A DNA stretch of 64,000 bases from Thermohalobaculum sp039180675 (GCA_039180675.1 JBCDDC010000019.1:1-64000); one strand, 5' to 3'. Counted from the stretch's first letter, positions 21,601-29,954 are shown. Made by a program: numbers and translations. The notes: generated from the letters alone by a model not told the origin.

Positions 21601-24600
21601 TCAACAGCCTTTTCACCGTCACCTATGATGACGACACAACCTCAACCGGGGAGTTGCAGGGCCAGGGTGCCGGTCAACAGATCGGTGCCAAGGCGCTCTC
21701 TTCCCAAGACAGCGAGAACCTGACCGTCAATCTCCTGGTGAACGGGCTCACCGAAGGCTCCGAAGGGACATATGACACCGGCGGCCCGACTGTCACGGTC
21801 GAAGGGCCGGCTGGCGAGATCGCGCGGGTCGTACTCGCCAAGGGTTTCATCGTCCCCTTCACCAACGAGTTCCCCGACACGGCAGATCCGAACGAGTACC
21901 ATGATCAGCTCGATGCCCAGCTCGCAGCGCTTGCCGCGAGTGGCTTCCCAGCGAACAACATCGTCGAATTCCAGTATGTTGACGTTTTGCTCGACGGCAC
22001 GGTTCAGGACATCACCTCGATGTTCGATTTCACCGATGTCGATGCATTCGACCTTTCGGTGCCGGGTCTCGTCGAGAGCGAGTTGCCGCTTGGCTTCGCC
22101 GCCAGTGTTATCGACACCAACACCGACCTTTCCAAAGGCGCGGTGACGGACCCGATCCATCTTACCTTCTCCGACGAACCGGTTCTTTCGGCTGACTTGT
22201 CGCTTGAGAAGGTTGTCTCCGATCCGACACCGATATTTGGCGATACCATCACTTTCTCTCTCACGGTCTCGAACGACGGGCCAGATCAGGCGGCGAACGT
22301 CTCGGTCGAGGATGTCCTTGCCAGCGGCTACACCTTCGTAGAAGCGACAGGTGACGGCAGCTATGACGAAAGCACCGGGCTCTGGACCGTGGGGACCATC
22401 GACAGCGGCTCCACGGCAAACATCGAAATCCAGGCAATCGTAAACGCCTCGGGCGCCGGGTCGACCGAAACCGTTCTGCACCGGATCAATGTGGGTGGAC
22501 CGGCAGTCGACGCAGCCGATGGGTCAGACGGATGGACCGCTGACAACGGCGCCTCTCCCAGCCCGTTCAGGGTTTCTGGTTCAGACAATATCTTCACCGG
22601 CAATGCTGGCAGCGCGCATCCCGGACCTATCATCCTGACCGATCCGAGCGTGCCGGCTTACGCACCGGCAGCCATCTACAACACCGAGCGCTTCGATCTT
22701 GGTGCCGCGCCGGAGATGAAGTGGGAGTTCGCAATCGACCCCGGCACGGAGGTCGAGGTTCGGTTGCATTTCGCTGAGCTCTTCAATGGAATCGACGCTG
22801 CGGGCGAGCGGGTCTTCGATGTCTCGGTCGAGGGCGTCGTACCAGCAAGCTTCGACGACATCGACGCGTTCATGACCGCGGGTCCGAAGGGTGCGTTCAT
22901 GCGCACCACAACGCTGACGGTCGATGATGGCACGCTCGATATCGAGTTCATTCATGTGACTGAGAACCCGGCGCTCAAGGGGATCGAAATCATCGAGCTT
23001 GGCTCGGCCCCTGCGGAATACGACAACTATGCACAGATCCTCACGTCCGATCTTCCGGATCCCGACTCGACACCAGGCGATGGTTCGGTCGGTGACGATG
23101 ACGACGCGACGGTGACGGTCACACCTACGGCGGTTCCGCAGAACCAACTTTCGATCATCGCAAGCGCCGACGCGGCCGAGCCGGGAACGACGGGGCAGTT
23201 TACTGTCAGCCTGGAAGAGGCAGCAGCTACCGATACCGTGATTACCTACTCGATCGCGGGCACTGCGACAGGCGGAACGGATTACGAGACACTCAGCGGC
23301 ATGGTGACCATCCTTCAGGGCGAGTTGACCGCACTGATCGATGTTACCGTAATCGACGACCTCGACCTCGAAGGCGACGAAAGTGTGGTCGTCACGCTTA
23401 CAGAGGTGACCTCTGGCGACGCCGATGTCGTGATCGGCGCGACCGACGAGGCGACCGTGGCGCTGGTGGACGACGAAGTGCCGCCAACCCAGGCCTCGGC
23501 CCTGATCGAGATCACACCGGGCAGCAATCTCGCTGCATCGACCTTTGGCGCCAGCAGCTTCCAGATCACGAATACCAGCCTGGATCCGGTGACGATCACG
23601 TCTGTCAGCATCGATCTGAGCACTGCAATCCTGCCGGATATGGTCTTTGATCCAACGGGTGCAGGTGGCGATGCCACAGCGGGCGGCTTCACGCCCAACT
23701 CAGGTGCAACCGCGACCGGGCTCATCGCGCCGGGCGACCCGCTGGTCGATCCCTTCTCGGCTCCGCGGAACGGTGGGTTCGACATCATCACGGTGGAATT
23801 CACCGATTTCGATTCGTCAGAAGCCTTCTTCTTCACCACCGATGTGGATCCCAACAGCATTCAGGGCGTACCCGGTGCCGGCAACTCAGGCGCCGTGTCG
23901 GGCTATGAGCTGATCGGATCGACGGTCACCGTTACCTTCGACGACGGGACGATTCTGACCGGCTCGCTCTATGAGGACGGCTCGCTTGGCGGCGGCCAGG
24001 CAATTCTGGTGAACGAGCCGCAGAGCATCGCACCGGAAATCTCGCTTGTAGGCGGCGGTCCGGACCGGTCCAGTCTGCCGGGCGATCAGGTCTCGGTTCT
24101 CTCGGGCGATGTCGATCAGACGATCCTCATCACGGGCACGCCGGGCGACAACGTCAGCCTGCTCCAGATGGACGCGCGGCTCTTCATAGCCAGCGGCAAC
24201 GATCCGTTCGACGTTCAGCCGGATGAGCTGCCGTTCTATGCGAACGAGGCCCTGTCCAAGACCCTGTTCTCAGGCGTCATCGGGCTCGATGGAACTCTGG
24301 AGATCCCGGTAACACTGCTTTCCACCCCGACCGGATCGGGCCCAACGGGTGGGCTGAACCATTTCGTCGCCGTCACCTCGGCGGTTCCCTATGCAGTCGA
24401 TCAGGCAGTCAGTCAGATCAGCAATACGCTGGTCATCAACCAGATCGACGGCAACGAGATCTCGGTCGAAGCCGTGACGGACGCAGCGGAACCCGATCAG
24501 AATGGCCAGTTCCTCGTCAGCCTGACCGCCGTGTCCGAGGTCGATACCGTGATCAGCTATCTGATCAGCGGGACAGCGACCGATGGCGTCGACTACGCCG

Positions 24601-27600
24601 CGCTGACAGGCACCGTTACGATCCTTGCCGGAGAGCTTTCTGCGCCGATCGATGTGACGGTGATCGATGATCTCGACTTCGAGGGAGATGAGACTGTTGT
24701 CATCACCCTGGATCAGGTTACCGCCAGTGATGGAATTGCGGTGATCGGGGCGAATGCCTCGGCCGAGATGGCCCTGGTTGATGACGAGATCTCGGTTGAC
24801 CTCGAGCTGAGCAAGACGATCTCGGACGAAACGCCTGAGTTCGGTCAGGAAGTTACCTTCACGCTCACGGTCGACAATCTCGATCTGATCGAGGACGCGA
24901 CCAATGTCGTCGTCACCGATCTGCTCCCCGGCGGTTACACCTACCTTGGCGACAGCTCAGGTGGTGTCGACTACGACGACGAAACCGGGATCTGGACTGT
25001 CGGGACCATCGCCGCGGGCGAAACCGCAACGCTTGAGATCACAGCACTGGTCGAAGAGGTTCTGGAGCAGGGCAGCGGTCTCGAGACGCTTTACCGCATC
25101 AATGTCGGCGGAGGCACGCAGACGGCAGAGGGCGGTATCGGGCCAGACTGGTTTGGCTCCGGTCCGGTCGTCGGCAACAACAACAACACACCCGCCGACG
25201 TCACGACCGGCGTTCAGGTCACCTTCGGCCAAGACTTCGGCAACGACAACACAATCGGCGGTGGTGGGGTCCCCAACACAGTCGATTTGACGGCTGTTTC
25301 TGGTACCGGCGCACCGGAGGCGGTTTTCCGTTCAGAGCGGTTCAAGAGCCAGGAGTGGGACTTCCTCGTCGACCCCGGCGAGTACATCGTCAATCTCTAC
25401 TTCGCCGAGATCTTCGTTGGTGTTCAGAACAACGGTGGTGCTGGAGACCGGATCTTCGATGTCTCGATCGAAGGCAATCAGGTCCTCGACGACTACGACG
25501 TGTTCGCGACTGCCGGAGGCGGACGAATTGCTATCGTCGAAAGCTTCGACGTCACGGTCGAAGAGGGCGACACCAACCTCGATATCGACTTCGCGAACGT
25601 TCCGGGTGGCGACAACGCCAAGATCTCGGCAATCGAGATCATCCGGGTAGGCGAGGACGGCATCGATCAGTCGGCCTATGTCAACTTTGCCGAGATCACG
25701 GCGAGCGATCAGTTCGACTTTGACTCGACCCCCGGCAACGGCACCGCCCCGACGCCCGCGGAGGATGATGAAGCGGTCGTCGCCCCAACGGTAAGCGCGC
25801 CGGTTCCGACCCTGACACTGACCATCGATCCAGTGAGCATCGTCGAGGACGGAGGTGTCGCCACCGCGACCGTTTCGCGCAACATCGACACGATCGGCGA
25901 TCTGGTCGTGACGCTGGTGAGCGACGATCCGACTGCCGCGACCGTGCCCGTGAGCGTGATCATCCCGGATGGCCAGGCATCGGTCACCTTCGATGTGACG
26001 GCGGTCGATGACAGCGTCGTCGATGGCACGCAGACGCCGACGATCACGGCAAGCGCTGCGGGCTTTGTCGACGGAACCGCCTCGCTCGACGTCACCGATG
26101 ACGACTTTGTCGTAGGTGCGACGGTCGAGATCAGCGGCAACACGACCTTTGGAACCTCGGCTTTCGTGATCACCAACACATCGGAAGCCGGTGTGAAGAT
26201 CAAGAACGTCACATTCGACATCGTGCCCGCCGTTCTCTCGGTCGGACTCGATGCCAGCGGGGCACCGGGCAGCGAATTCCTGGGCTCGGTTTTCGATCCG
26301 ACCGGAGAGGCCGGTGACGCGGGCAGCCAGGGTCTCAAGTTCACCGACAACGCTGCCGGTCTGGTCGATGATCTGGGCCAGGTGCTTGCACCGCAGACGA
26401 GCGCGTTGGGCTTTGTTGGTGATGCGGGTGTCTATCCCTTCACCGGTCAGCTTCCGGGTGGCAATGCGGGGGCGCCGGGCGGGTTCCGCTTCATGACTCT
26501 GGATTTCGCGACATTCGAGAATGCTCTGAGCCAGCCGCCGGTTGCCTTCCAGTTCGGTGTTGATGTCGATCCGCAGTCGATCCAGGCTGCTACCGGTACG
26601 GGTGAGGCAGGCGCTGTATCAGGCGCCGAGCTGGCCGGGATGATGGTCACGATCGAGTTCGAGGGACCGGGTGGCGAGACCATAATTGAGACACGGCAGC
26701 TCGCGGCAACCGGCTTTGAAAGCTCAGCTGCGGTCTTCGACGGCTCTGGACCCGGCAGCGCGCCGGTCGTGGAGGTGCTTGGTCTGGTTGAAGGCGCCGA
26801 TCCCCGCCGCGCGGTCACTACGGATCCGACGCATGATGTGAAGATCAGTGGCCTGACAGAAGGCGATATGGTCGAGCTCCAGATCTTCGATGCCTCGGGC
26901 TATGAGAAGCATGGTGGCGACGGGACCGCGGCGGTCGCGGATGATCCGTTCCACGCCAATCAGTTCGACGCGGCACCGACCGTTCTGACTGCGACGGCTG
27001 ATGCGACCGGGATGGTGACGTTCCAGATCGATCTGTCGGGCGGCGCCAGCGGCGCAGCACCAGCGACGGTGGATGACCTCTTCTTCCTCACCGCCGCCGT
27101 AACCGATGGTGCGGGAACGGTCACCAGCCTCCTGTCCGACCCGATCGAACTGCGCCTGGTCGACAACACAGCCCCGACGATCACATCGCCGGCAGAAGTC
27201 GACTATGTCGAAGGTGATACGTCTGTCGCCTACATCGCAACTGCGGTCGATCCGGAGATGGACGATATCATCCTTGAGCTCGGTGGCGTCGATGCAGAGT
27301 TCTTCGACTTCAACGATGCTACGGGCGAAGTAACCTTTGTCTCACCGCCCGATTTCGAGAACCCGCTGGATACCGACGGCGACAACGTCTTCGACATCAC
27401 AATCTCTGCATCCGACGGCCTTCTCGGTACTGCCCAAGATGTAAAGATCACGGTTCTCGGCGACACAGACGGTGATCTCATCCCCGACAATGCAGACAAC
27501 GCGATCTTCGTCGCCAATCCAGATCAGCGTGACACAAACGGAGACGGATACGGCAACGTGATCGACTTCGATCTCAACAATGACGGCCAGGTCGACTCGT

Positions 27601-27755
27601 TCGATGCTCCCCTATTCGTGGCGGCGTTCGGCTCGATCGGCCCTGATCTCGATGCAGACTTCAACGGTGACGGTCAGGTCGATTCCTTCGATGCAGAGGA
27701 CTTCGTGGCCGGGTTTGGCCAGTTCATGGAGGGCTTGTCGTTCATCGATCTCTAA
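15603..27755 (+). CDS. Giant multidomain surface protein with malectin-like modules and C-terminal dockerin repeats
   Basis: About 4050 residues from the ATG at 15603 (GAGGAG 12 bases upstream; the frame is open further up but not protein-like). Domains in order, approximate residues: sorbosone/glucose-dehydrogenase-like propeller 16-560 (EEGGYYGHP, SPDG and GPDG blades); calcium-binding DNDSDDDG 565-580; ConA-like 590-860; cadherin/VCBS-like 862-962; malectin-like 966-1143, 1280-1453, 2290-2466, 3160-3360; Calx-beta 1152-1279, 2513-2626, 2951-3063 and a related one 3400-3503; PPC-like 1459-1635; CBM6-like 1636-1812; DUF11 2197-2286, 3063-3156; three copies of an unassigned FxITNT module near 1840, 2633 and 3505; cadherin-like 3855-3950; dockerin-type repeats D3990-D4001 and D4019-D4030. 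There is neither a Sec signal nor RTX nonapeptides. I infer an extracellular glycan-binding or adhesive protein. Confidence 0.85.
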   Translation: MPISFVEAGVFSGVDGGPNVLNNPTSLQFGPDGRLYVAEQNGTINAFTVSISNGEYIATDHEVLTLAGGQEVVKSIQNHNDDGSLNGNGNRQVTGIVVAGTAENPVLYVTSSDPRISQNGDDNLDTNSGVLTQVTWNGTDWEAIDLIRGMPRSEENHATNGMVLSPDGNTLYLNVGGNTNNGAPSSFFSYTAEYTLSGTVLEIDLVALDNMATQTDPAGGQGGTARQYKYDLPTLDDPNIPNDGVREDANGMDVAGPWGGNDGLNQAVLPADAPLRIYADGFRNHYDIAMTSDGRLYTVDNGSNGGLGGNPITESNDDDGDGIPGEAINKPNNGGSGDPEPLFLIEEGGYYGHPAPVRANQNQSWTVYDDDGNPDTSLSVNTVADISTLVPDVLDIEEGFLIDPSKFAALDGLTPEEIEARLLQSGERIERSTSETNSIVNVGSSTNGIVVYDSGGTAFDGVLDGKLFVTQFNDNITLLNIDDAGTGLDPVMEEGPDGIFGTADDVVQAGGADGILEVANNSLGIPLANPLDVTVGPDGTLWVAEIGGNEITVLAPSELILPGDNDSDDDGILNVDDPFLRDPQNGLGVVIVPNTEFLWDFDPNQDGNLPGPDGFGGGLTGVMIDGVTDYEAFFQSPSNRPGQIIQLDNVKFITAAGGGTTVIEEVSGGDPFQGSNSGEFLFHTGVSLAPNVDEVTFTWSVFNPGTAFSGNFQQIGGYIGTGDQSNYLKVVAIQNNGGELQVTLEDDDTVASTQLIQADDLFDVDPLDNKKIFFSLTVDKQTGASDVSVTYETATGETTVNSTPFNIAGSAVFDAINGNNSAAGEDVGLAVGLFSSNAGQPDANTFQAIFDDITITATEAQLPPEATDDATSAQINQTIVIPVAQLLANDSDPNSDPLTVESISNIVNGSAVLDDNGTPDDSGDDFITFTPDLDFEGTASFDYTISDGTGEDTGSVSINVSDITVLYRVNAGGAEIAALPDDPFGSTLAWAANTGNGAQSGPGFSVNTGNVSTHNIGGRATTGEFAVPTYVPQGIFAQERWDPASGPEMEFQFGEGTLPVGTYTVNLFAGNGFGGTSEPGERVFDVNIEGESAFTSVDLSALLGHQVGGMFTWTGLVDDGTLNIEWIHDIENPTVNGIEILGGAFTPEPDPIQVSIVNGGAQTVSEGDGLVQISILTDQTVPADQTVDVTFQIESGTATPGSGGDYEYTGGGTFGGGTYTDTVSIAGSSSDVQIPISILEDLEIETGETFTVTLTSVSENAEIGTVSSTTVTIQDNDTPPGAVVAAINAGGPALTQDGIDFVADQFFLNGSTFTDGSNFDINNGNGVQESFDGTIFETERFGGSGGGSLNYAIPVTAGLYDVELYFAEIFQPGGSGDGIGARVFDVFVEGQLVLDDFDILAETGGDFNQPIIFSVPTSVDPTSFGDAGLLEISLSASADNAKISGIVVRSADPGYTPPNDDLFGTSVEISDDRLAPTDGGTLGLGENLVSATQEGENDGLNGVRDRDYFTFTVPEGQVLTGIVLDGFTNDNPLLTQGFIAIQQGTQITVDPATGQPDPDTDPLLGGLIYNSGFVGQDLLGIMAQGGDVQAGFPLDPFTPGLTGDVTVWLNQGAGPSTVDLNFIVQDVAGEMVYLQNEDGNFVIEAEDAADDGPGGWEFHTTDNLPEGHEAPSGGEYIEATGNNFNNPNGASILTYKFKPLEDGFVRINLVASHQGNSTEENDSWTGIQLDGVTIPALDQSVPLEPKGNLGLYKTFSSGGGANDFILANKNVDFNGQPIVVPVQAGRVYDFLLGERSAEHEVDKIVLEFFQNEPNGLGNQNNIKNQELSPKVTLVPQDPVGEAVLTINENGNNIESSNFGNNSFQITNTGDKDITAIEIDVTDALLPDAVFDPLGIAGDLTFKNLTINTEGGTGVITPPGGFDADAIGVTYLGSGGILGFETIRLEFTDFNPGETLGFSVDMDPNSIAGAEKGPLDSGAPLAGAGGNNLWDVGGIGGAELINSLFTVTYDDDTTSTGELQGQGAGQQIGAKALSSQDSENLTVNLLVNGLTEGSEGTYDTGGPTVTVEGPAGEIARVVLAKGFIVPFTNEFPDTADPNEYHDQLDAQLAALAASGFPANNIVEFQYVDVLLDGTVQDITSMFDFTDVDAFDLSVPGLVESELPLGFAASVIDTNTDLSKGAVTDPIHLTFSDEPVLSADLSLEKVVSDPTPIFGDTITFSLTVSNDGPDQAANVSVEDVLASGYTFVEATGDGSYDESTGLWTVGTIDSGSTANIEIQAIVNASGAGSTETVLHRINVGGPAVDAADGSDGWTADNGASPSPFRVSGSDNIFTGNAGSAHPGPIILTDPSVPAYAPAAIYNTERFDLGAAPEMKWEFAIDPGTEVEVRLHFAELFNGIDAAGERVFDVSVEGVVPASFDDIDAFMTAGPKGAFMRTTTLTVDDGTLDIEFIHVTENPALKGIEIIELGSAPAEYDNYAQILTSDLPDPDSTPGDGSVGDDDDATVTVTPTAVPQNQLSIIASADAAEPGTTGQFTVSLEEAAATDTVITYSIAGTATGGTDYETLSGMVTILQGELTALIDVTVIDDLDLEGDESVVVTLTEVTSGDADVVIGATDEATVALVDDEVPPTQASALIEITPGSNLAASTFGASSFQITNTSLDPVTITSVSIDLSTAILPDMVFDPTGAGGDATAGGFTPNSGATATGLIAPGDPLVDPFSAPRNGGFDIITVEFTDFDSSEAFFFTTDVDPNSIQGVPGAGNSGAVSGYELIGSTVTVTFDDGTILTGSLYEDGSLGGGQAILVNEPQSIAPEISLVGGGPDRSSLPGDQVSVLSGDVDQTILITGTPGDNVSLLQMDARLFIASGNDPFDVQPDELPFYANEALSKTLFSGVIGLDGTLEIPVTLLSTPTGSGPTGGLNHFVAVTSAVPYAVDQAVSQISNTLVINQIDGNEISVEAVTDAAEPDQNGQFLVSLTAVSEVDTVISYLISGTATDGVDYAALTGTVTILAGELSAPIDVTVIDDLDFEGDETVVITLDQVTASDGIAVIGANASAEMALVDDEISVDLELSKTISDETPEFGQEVTFTLTVDNLDLIEDATNVVVTDLLPGGYTYLGDSSGGVDYDDETGIWTVGTIAAGETATLEITALVEEVLEQGSGLETLYRINVGGGTQTAEGGIGPDWFGSGPVVGNNNNTPADVTTGVQVTFGQDFGNDNTIGGGGVPNTVDLTAVSGTGAPEAVFRSERFKSQEWDFLVDPGEYIVNLYFAEIFVGVQNNGGAGDRIFDVSIEGNQVLDDYDVFATAGGGRIAIVESFDVTVEEGDTNLDIDFANVPGGDNAKISAIEIIRVGEDGIDQSAYVNFAEITASDQFDFDSTPGNGTAPTPAEDDEAVVAPTVSAPVPTLTLTIDPVSIVEDGGVATATVSRNIDTIGDLVVTLVSDDPTAATVPVSVIIPDGQASVTFDVTAVDDSVVDGTQTPTITASAAGFVDGTASLDVTDDDFVVGATVEISGNTTFGTSAFVITNTSEAGVKIKNVTFDIVPAVLSVGLDASGAPGSEFLGSVFDPTGEAGDAGSQGLKFTDNAAGLVDDLGQVLAPQTSALGFVGDAGVYPFTGQLPGGNAGAPGGFRFMTLDFATFENALSQPPVAFQFGVDVDPQSIQAATGTGEAGAVSGAELAGMMVTIEFEGPGGETIIETRQLAATGFESSAAVFDGSGPGSAPVVEVLGLVEGADPRRAVTTDPTHDVKISGLTEGDMVELQIFDASGYEKHGGDGTAAVADDPFHANQFDAAPTVLTATADATGMVTFQIDLSGGASGAAPATVDDLFFLTAAVTDGAGTVTSLLSDPIELRLVDNTAPTITSPAEVDYVEGDTSVAYIATAVDPEMDDIILELGGVDAEFFDFNDATGEVTFVSPPDFENPLDTDGDNVFDITISASDGLLGTAQDVKITVLGDTDGDLIPDNADNAIFVANPDQRDTNGDGYGNVIDFDLNNDGQVDSFDAPLFVAAFGSIGPDLDADFNGDGQVDSFDAEDFVAGFGQFMEGLSFIDL
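27460..27740 (+). other. Dockerin-type F-hand pair at the C-terminus of the giant protein
   Basis: The coding sequence gives a thrombospondin-3-like stretch (DTDGDLIPDNADN) followed by two near-identical F-hands, DLNNDGQVDSFD and DFNGDGQVDSFD, 29 residues apart. Each has the D-x-N/D-x-D-G-x-V-D-x-x-D calcium pattern of type I dockerins and the following hydrophobic helix (APLFVAAFG, AEDFVAGFG). Dockerins bind cohesins with high affinity in cellulosomes and in other scaffolds. The next gene encodes a cohesin-like domain. Confidence 0.75.
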
Positions 27756-27784
27756 CGCGCGATGAAGCGCCTTGAAAAATGTCA

Positions 27785-27800
27785 GTGACCGGAGGGTCAC
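27785..27800 (+). promoter_or_regulatory. Small hairpin ahead of the cohesin-like gene
   Basis: GTGACC-GGAG-GGTCAC forms a perfect 6-bp stem with a 4-base loop in the 66-base gap after the giant gene. It is not followed by a T run, so it is not a typical terminator. It may tune mRNA stability or coupling between the two genes. The loop GGAG could itself look like a ribosome binding site, but no start codon fits it as well as the downstream GGAGG and GTG at 27822. Confidence 0.3.
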
Positions 27801-27821
27801 GTGAAAACCGGAGGTGTTCCA

Positions 27822-28406
27822 GTGAGACGAGTAATCACGATTTTGCCAGTGTTGATGGCTTTGATGTATGCCATTCCAGCATCGGCGATCACGGTCGCTT
27901 TTGAACCGTCACAAGACCTGAACAGCCTGGGAGTTGGAGACAATTTCTCGATCGATTTGAGGGCGTCAACCGGCCCGGGAGAGAGCATATCGGGATTTAC
28001 ACTATCTCTGTCCTTCACCTCCGATACACTACAATTCGATAACGTCAGTTTTAATCCTGGCCTGAACGTGCCGTTTGTCTCCAGTCCTTCAGGGCCCGTC
28101 GACGGCATAACCACCATCCCATTGATATCGGGAGCCGCGTTCTTCACGCCCCCCATCACAGGCGATGACGTGACGCTCGCGACGTTCGAGTTCTCAACGC
28201 TGGCGACGGATCCGGGGATGATTTCGTTTGCTGCGTCGAACCCGGTGCTGGGAATAATTACTGGAACCGGATCCAACTTACCGATTAACGGACCCTTCCA
28301 GAACTTCACGAACATTCCATTGCCTGCACCGGTCTTCCTGCTTATTGCGTCGATCGTGAGCCTGATGAGTTTTCGAAAGTCGAGTGGCAAAGCGCAACCG
28401 GCGTAA
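27822..28406 (+). CDS. Exported cohesin-like protein with VPLPA-CTERM-like sorting tail
   Basis: 194 residues from GTG at 27822, chosen because GGAGG lies 7 bases upstream; a GTG at 27801 in the same frame has no such site. A signal peptide (MRRVITILPVLMALMYAIPASA) precedes a beta-rich domain with cohesin features: VAFEPSQDLNSLGVGDNFSI near the start, FTLSLSFTSDTLQFDNVSF, and VTLATFEFSTL near the end. The C-terminus is IPLPAPVFLLIASIVSLMSF followed by a basic RKSSGK tail, the three-part layout (short motif, helix, basic end) of PEP-CTERM/VPLPA-CTERM proteins handled by exosortases. Expected location: cell envelope or surface. It follows the dockerin-bearing giant gene by 66 bases in the same direction, so I infer it is the membrane-side partner. 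No exosortase gene is in the window. Confidence 0.75.
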   Translation: MRRVITILPVLMALMYAIPASAITVAFEPSQDLNSLGVGDNFSIDLRASTGPGESISGFTLSLSFTSDTLQFDNVSFNPGLNVPFVSSPSGPVDGITTIPLISGAAFFTPPITGDDVTLATFEFSTLATDPGMISFAASNPVLGIITGTGSNLPINGPFQNFTNIPLPAPVFLLIASIVSLMSFRKSSGKAQPA

Positions 28407-29042
28407 GGCGCTCTGCCGCACCTCCGTGTAAGCCGTCGATCTCTGCTCACTTGAGTTAAGACCGATGACTAAATCCTACTTCTGTGCGGATCTGGCATCT
28501 ATCAGCTTGTTCAGTTGGCAAAGTTCATAGCGCCTAGACTGGAATGCACCGCAGACTTCAGTTTTGCGGCTTCGTCGCCGTGCAGATCGAGGCTCTACCG
28601 ACCCTTCGTGTGACGAGGCGCCAAGAGAGGCGCTGCTATGCGATCTGCATCTGCTCACCGGGATAGATCCGCAGGCCTCGGTCGCGAACGAGAAAATGCC
28701 GAAACGTAACAGATGAACCCAGCCGCCGCGGCCGCGGTTCAGCAGAATGCTGGGAGACGCAGCCCCGCGTTCTCGGCACGCATCAGACGAGATTGGCCGT
28801 TTTCGGAGATCTTGGATTTCCGGATCGAGACTAGAGATTCCAGTTGCATGATTGTCTGGTCCCGGTCGTCCCGAGTGGTCCTTCACAGCTTAGGCTCTAG
28901 CGGCTGGCCCGCTCTGGGTGCAAGTTGAACCCGGCCGTGCTGAAAGAGCCTTGGCGTCGATCCGCGCCCAAACATTCCCTTTGCCATCAGTCTTGGATTA
29001 GGCTCACTCAATGAAGGGAGCTAATCACACTGAAGAGGCACG
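28407..29042. other. Intergenic, no gene recognised
   Basis: 636 bases between the cohesin-like gene and the LysR gene. Frames on both strands are Arg/Ser-rich and carry no family motif. The right end holds the ribosome binding region of the LysR gene (GAAGAGGC just before 29043). I see no strong terminator. Confidence 0.4.
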
Positions 29043-29954
29043 ATGGACAACCTCGTCCCGCTCAGAATGTTTGTTCAAGTCGCACAGGCCGGCAGGTTTT
29101 CGGAAGCCGCGCGCCGGTTGGGTGTCCGAACGTCGACCATTTCGAAAGCAGTACAAAAGCTGGAGGAAGAAGTTGGCGCCAAGCTGTTCACGCGCACGAC
29201 CCGCTCGGTCGGGCTGACTGTCGAGGGCGAGCGGCTCCTCGACAGCGCCGAAGAGCTTCTGGATGCCGCCGACAATCTGGCGGCGGAATTCTCGGATTCG
29301 CTCGAAAGCCCGCGCGGGAAGCTGGTGATATCGGCCCCTGCCGTTTTTGGCCGCGTCTGGCTGACCGAGAAGGTGCTGGTCTTCATGGAGCGCTTCCGCG
29401 ACGTCGAGATCGAATTGCTTTTCGAGGACCGGCAAGTCGATCTGGCGAGCGAAGGCGTTGATATCGCCGTCCGCATCGGCGAACTTGGCAACAGCCCCAA
29501 CCTCGTTGCGCGAAAACTGTTCGACGACTCGATCTATTCCTGCGCCTCCCCCGGTTACCTTGAGCGGTTTGGCAGGCCCGAAAGGCTGGAGGACCTCCAG
29601 CATCATCGCGGGATCCATTACCGGGTCCGAAACACGGGGCGCCTCTTTCCATTTCTCTTCGATGCGGACGGTGAGACGGTACGCAAAACGCTCGATCCGG
29701 TGCTGGTGGGAAACAGTGTCGATGCAATCATGTTGGCGGCGGAGCGGGGACTGGGTATCGCGCAGTTGCCGAGCTTCCTGGCAATGGAGGGATTTGCCTC
29801 TGGCCGATTGGTTGAAATCTTGCCAGGCGCCCGGATAAATCGTTTCCCTTACTCGATAATTTACTTGGACCGCAGGCTCGTACCCCCGAGGGTGCGCGCC
29901 TTTGTTGACTACATTACAGCGGAACCGCCGATCTTCTTGGGAACAACACCCTGA
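29043..29954 (+). CDS. LysR-family transcriptional regulator
   Basis: 303 residues, the standard family size. The N-terminal winged helix-turn-helix (1-60) includes MFVQVAQAGRFSEAARRLGV and STISKAVQKLEEEVGAKLF; the rest is the two-lobe effector-binding domain (LVISAPAVFGRVW from about 95; VGNSVDAIMLAAERGLGIAQ). The sequence resembles the group with a TRSVGLTVEG turn that often controls neighbouring transport or detoxification genes. It lies 130 bases upstream of an RND pump operon in the same direction, so it is the likely regulator of that pump. The inducer is unknown. Confidence 0.9.
   Translation: MDNLVPLRMFVQVAQAGRFSEAARRLGVRTSTISKAVQKLEEEVGAKLFTRTTRSVGLTVEGERLLDSAEELLDAADNLAAEFSDSLESPRGKLVISAPAVFGRVWLTEKVLVFMERFRDVEIELLFEDRQVDLASEGVDIAVRIGELGNSPNLVARKLFDDSIYSCASPGYLERFGRPERLEDLQHHRGIHYRVRNTGRLFPFLFDADGETVRKTLDPVLVGNSVDAIMLAAERGLGIAQLPSFLAMEGFASGRLVEILPGARINRFPYSIIYLDRRLVPPRVRAFVDYITAEPPIFLGTTP

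Noticed and set aside
15603..27755. RTX toxin-type protein
   Set aside because: No GGxGxDxL nonapeptide arrays were seen; the calcium motifs are dockerin and thrombospondin-3-like.
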